This document shows, in pieces, positions 63,277-64,000 of a stretch of 64,000 bases of DNA. The first letter of the stretch is position 1; each line of letters begins with the position of its first letter. Source of the stretch: Pirellulales bacterium (GTDB lineage Bacteria; Planctomycetota; Planctomycetia; Pirellulales; JAEUIK01); the NCBI GenBank assembly GCA_019694455.1, contig JAIBBY010000007.1:1-64000 (forward strand). The letters run 5' to 3'. Under the pieces are notes generated by a model, which saw nothing but the letters and a program-made list of their open reading frames with translations, made no database searches and was not told the DNA's origin. A program made the position numbers and the translations under genes.

Positions 63277-64000
63277 TTATTTGCCTTCGTACCGCGCGGG
63301 GCGCTTTTCCAAGAAGGCGACGACCCCTTCGCGGAAATCGTGCGTGCCGATCAACTCTTCCTGAGTGTCGGCCTCAGCCGCTAGTGCCGCCTCTAACGAG
63401 CCGCCGTCGACCGATGCGCGCATCAGGCGTTTGGAGCGCGCCATGGCCAATGGCGCCTTTTCCGCGAGTTGCGCGGCGAACTCCTGCACCTTGCTCTCAA
63501 ACTGCCCAGCCGGGTAGACATGGTTGACCAATCCCCACTGGGCCGCGTCCTGAGCCGGCACACGTTGACCGGTGAAAGCCATCTCCAAGGCGCGCCCCAG
63601 TCCCACGAGTCGCGGCAGGTTGAAGCTGCCGCCGCCATCGGGGACGAGATTAATGTTCACGAAGATTTCGGCGAAGAAGGCATGTTCGCTAGCCAATCGA
63701 ATGTCGGCCGCCAGGGCGATGTCGCTGCCGATGCCGGCCGCCGCGCCCCCCACGGCCGCGATTACCGGCAGGGGCGAGCCGACCATCGCTCGCACCAGCT
63801 TGTGATAATGATTGACCAGAATTTCCTTCACCCCTTTGAATTCGGCCATCACCGGCGCCAGCGCCTTGAGATCGGCGCCGGAGCAGAACGAGCCGCCGTT
63901 GCCAGTGATGACAATCACGCGCGCCCCTTCGGCCGGCGCGCTCTCAATTTGCTCGCGCATCCGATCGGCCGACTCCGGTGTAATGGCGTTCTTCACCTCG
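63277..64000 (-). CDS. Enoyl-CoA hydratase/isomerase family protein, PaaG-like (5' truncated by the window)
   Basis: About 240 residues are visible and the frame runs off the window end; the first codons (EVKNAITP) are in the RPEVKNAI position of the family, so about 15-20 N-terminal residues are missing. Crotonase motifs: GGSFCSGADLKAL and GGAAAGIGSDIAL. The sequence INLVPDGGGSFNLPRL resembles the PaaG (epoxyphenylacetyl-CoA isomerase) type, in which an Asp replaces the second hydratase Glu. C-terminal DFREGVVAFLEKRP is typical of crotonases. Confidence 0.88.
   Translation of the reverse strand, partial: EVKNAITPESADRMREQIESAPAEGARVIVITGNGGSFCSGADLKALAPVMAEFKGVKEILVNHYHKLVRAMVGSPLPVIAAVGGAAAGIGSDIALAADIRLASEHAFFAEIFVNINLVPDGGGSFNLPRLVGLGRALEMAFTGQRVPAQDAAQWGLVNHVYPAGQFESKVQEFAAQLAEKAPLAMARSKRLMRASVDGGSLEAALAAEADTQEELIGTHDFREGVVAFLEKRPARYEGK

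Noticed and set aside
1-64000. Mobile elements, prophage or CRISPR array
   Set aside because: No transposase, integrase, terminal inverted repeats or regularly spaced repeats were seen; gene content is uniformly chromosomal and similar in composition.
1-64000. tRNA or rRNA genes
   Set aside because: No cloverleaf-like or rRNA signatures were recognised in the intergenic regions. A tRNAscan-type search would be needed to exclude divergent ones.

Overview
The window reads as a planctomycete chromosome, most likely of the Pirellulales/Rhodopirellula type. It is GC-rich and densely coded, with about 48 genes on both strands. The lineage call rests on families largely confined to planctomycetes: a DUF1501 / DUF1549-DUF1553 / cytochrome-c-WD40 trio (46217-53805), an NPCBM-type domain at the left edge, a beta-barrel porin, a TatC with a very large first periplasmic loop, and a cytochrome b fused to a di-haem cytochrome c. 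No insertion sequence, prophage, CRISPR array, tRNA or rRNA was recognised. This is core-type chromosome rather than an island.

Layout. 1-5316: translationally coupled secreted proteins on the + strand (NPCBM tail, an intact HtrA-like protease, two protease homologues that have lost their catalytic triads, a small membrane protein). 5313-9102: a shortened SecA-like ATPase, a lipoprotein and a secreted protein. 9268-11644: QueG, a crotonase-fold protein and a FlK-like thioesterase. 11641-15827: an internally duplicated secreted protein, then RibF and NrnA. 15996-18394: Rieske protein and cytochrome b-cc. 18400-24830: a BASS transporter, a secreted esterase, a protein with a HEPN-like motif, and Mfd. 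24919-30457: a parvulin PPIase, a beta-propeller protein, myo-inositol oxygenase, TatC and a PII protein. 31021-32550: a porin with a clear intrinsic terminator. 32862-40058 (minus strand): polA-coaE-rho-ribH-nusB-ftsY, a housekeeping operon. 40272-46212: an EEP-family hydrolase, a small hypothetical, MgtE, a CobB/CbiA-like pseudoenzyme and HemB. 46217-53805: the planctomycete trio. 53922-64000: a BON protein, CopA with a long antisense overlap with an acyltransferase, an SDR with a membrane-anchored Gfo/Idh-like protein, a tandem glycerophosphodiesterase, an amidase, and a PaaG-like enzyme cut by the window edge.

How genes work together. TatC is the export channel needed by the DUF1501 protein, which carries a twin-arginine signal. 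The Rieske and cytochrome b-cc genes make one quinol-oxidising complex. polA to ftsY are spaced 22-240 bp on one strand and are probably co-transcribed. Overlapping stop/start codons (ATGA or TGATG) couple many pairs: 216/2018/3034, 10458/11237, 13879/14838, 15996/16589, 49795 and 58915.

Most worth following are the left-edge protease/pseudoprotease cluster and the CobB-like protein at 43228-44562, which has lost both its P-loop and its glutaminase cysteine. All assignments come from reading motifs and family resemblance; no database search was run.
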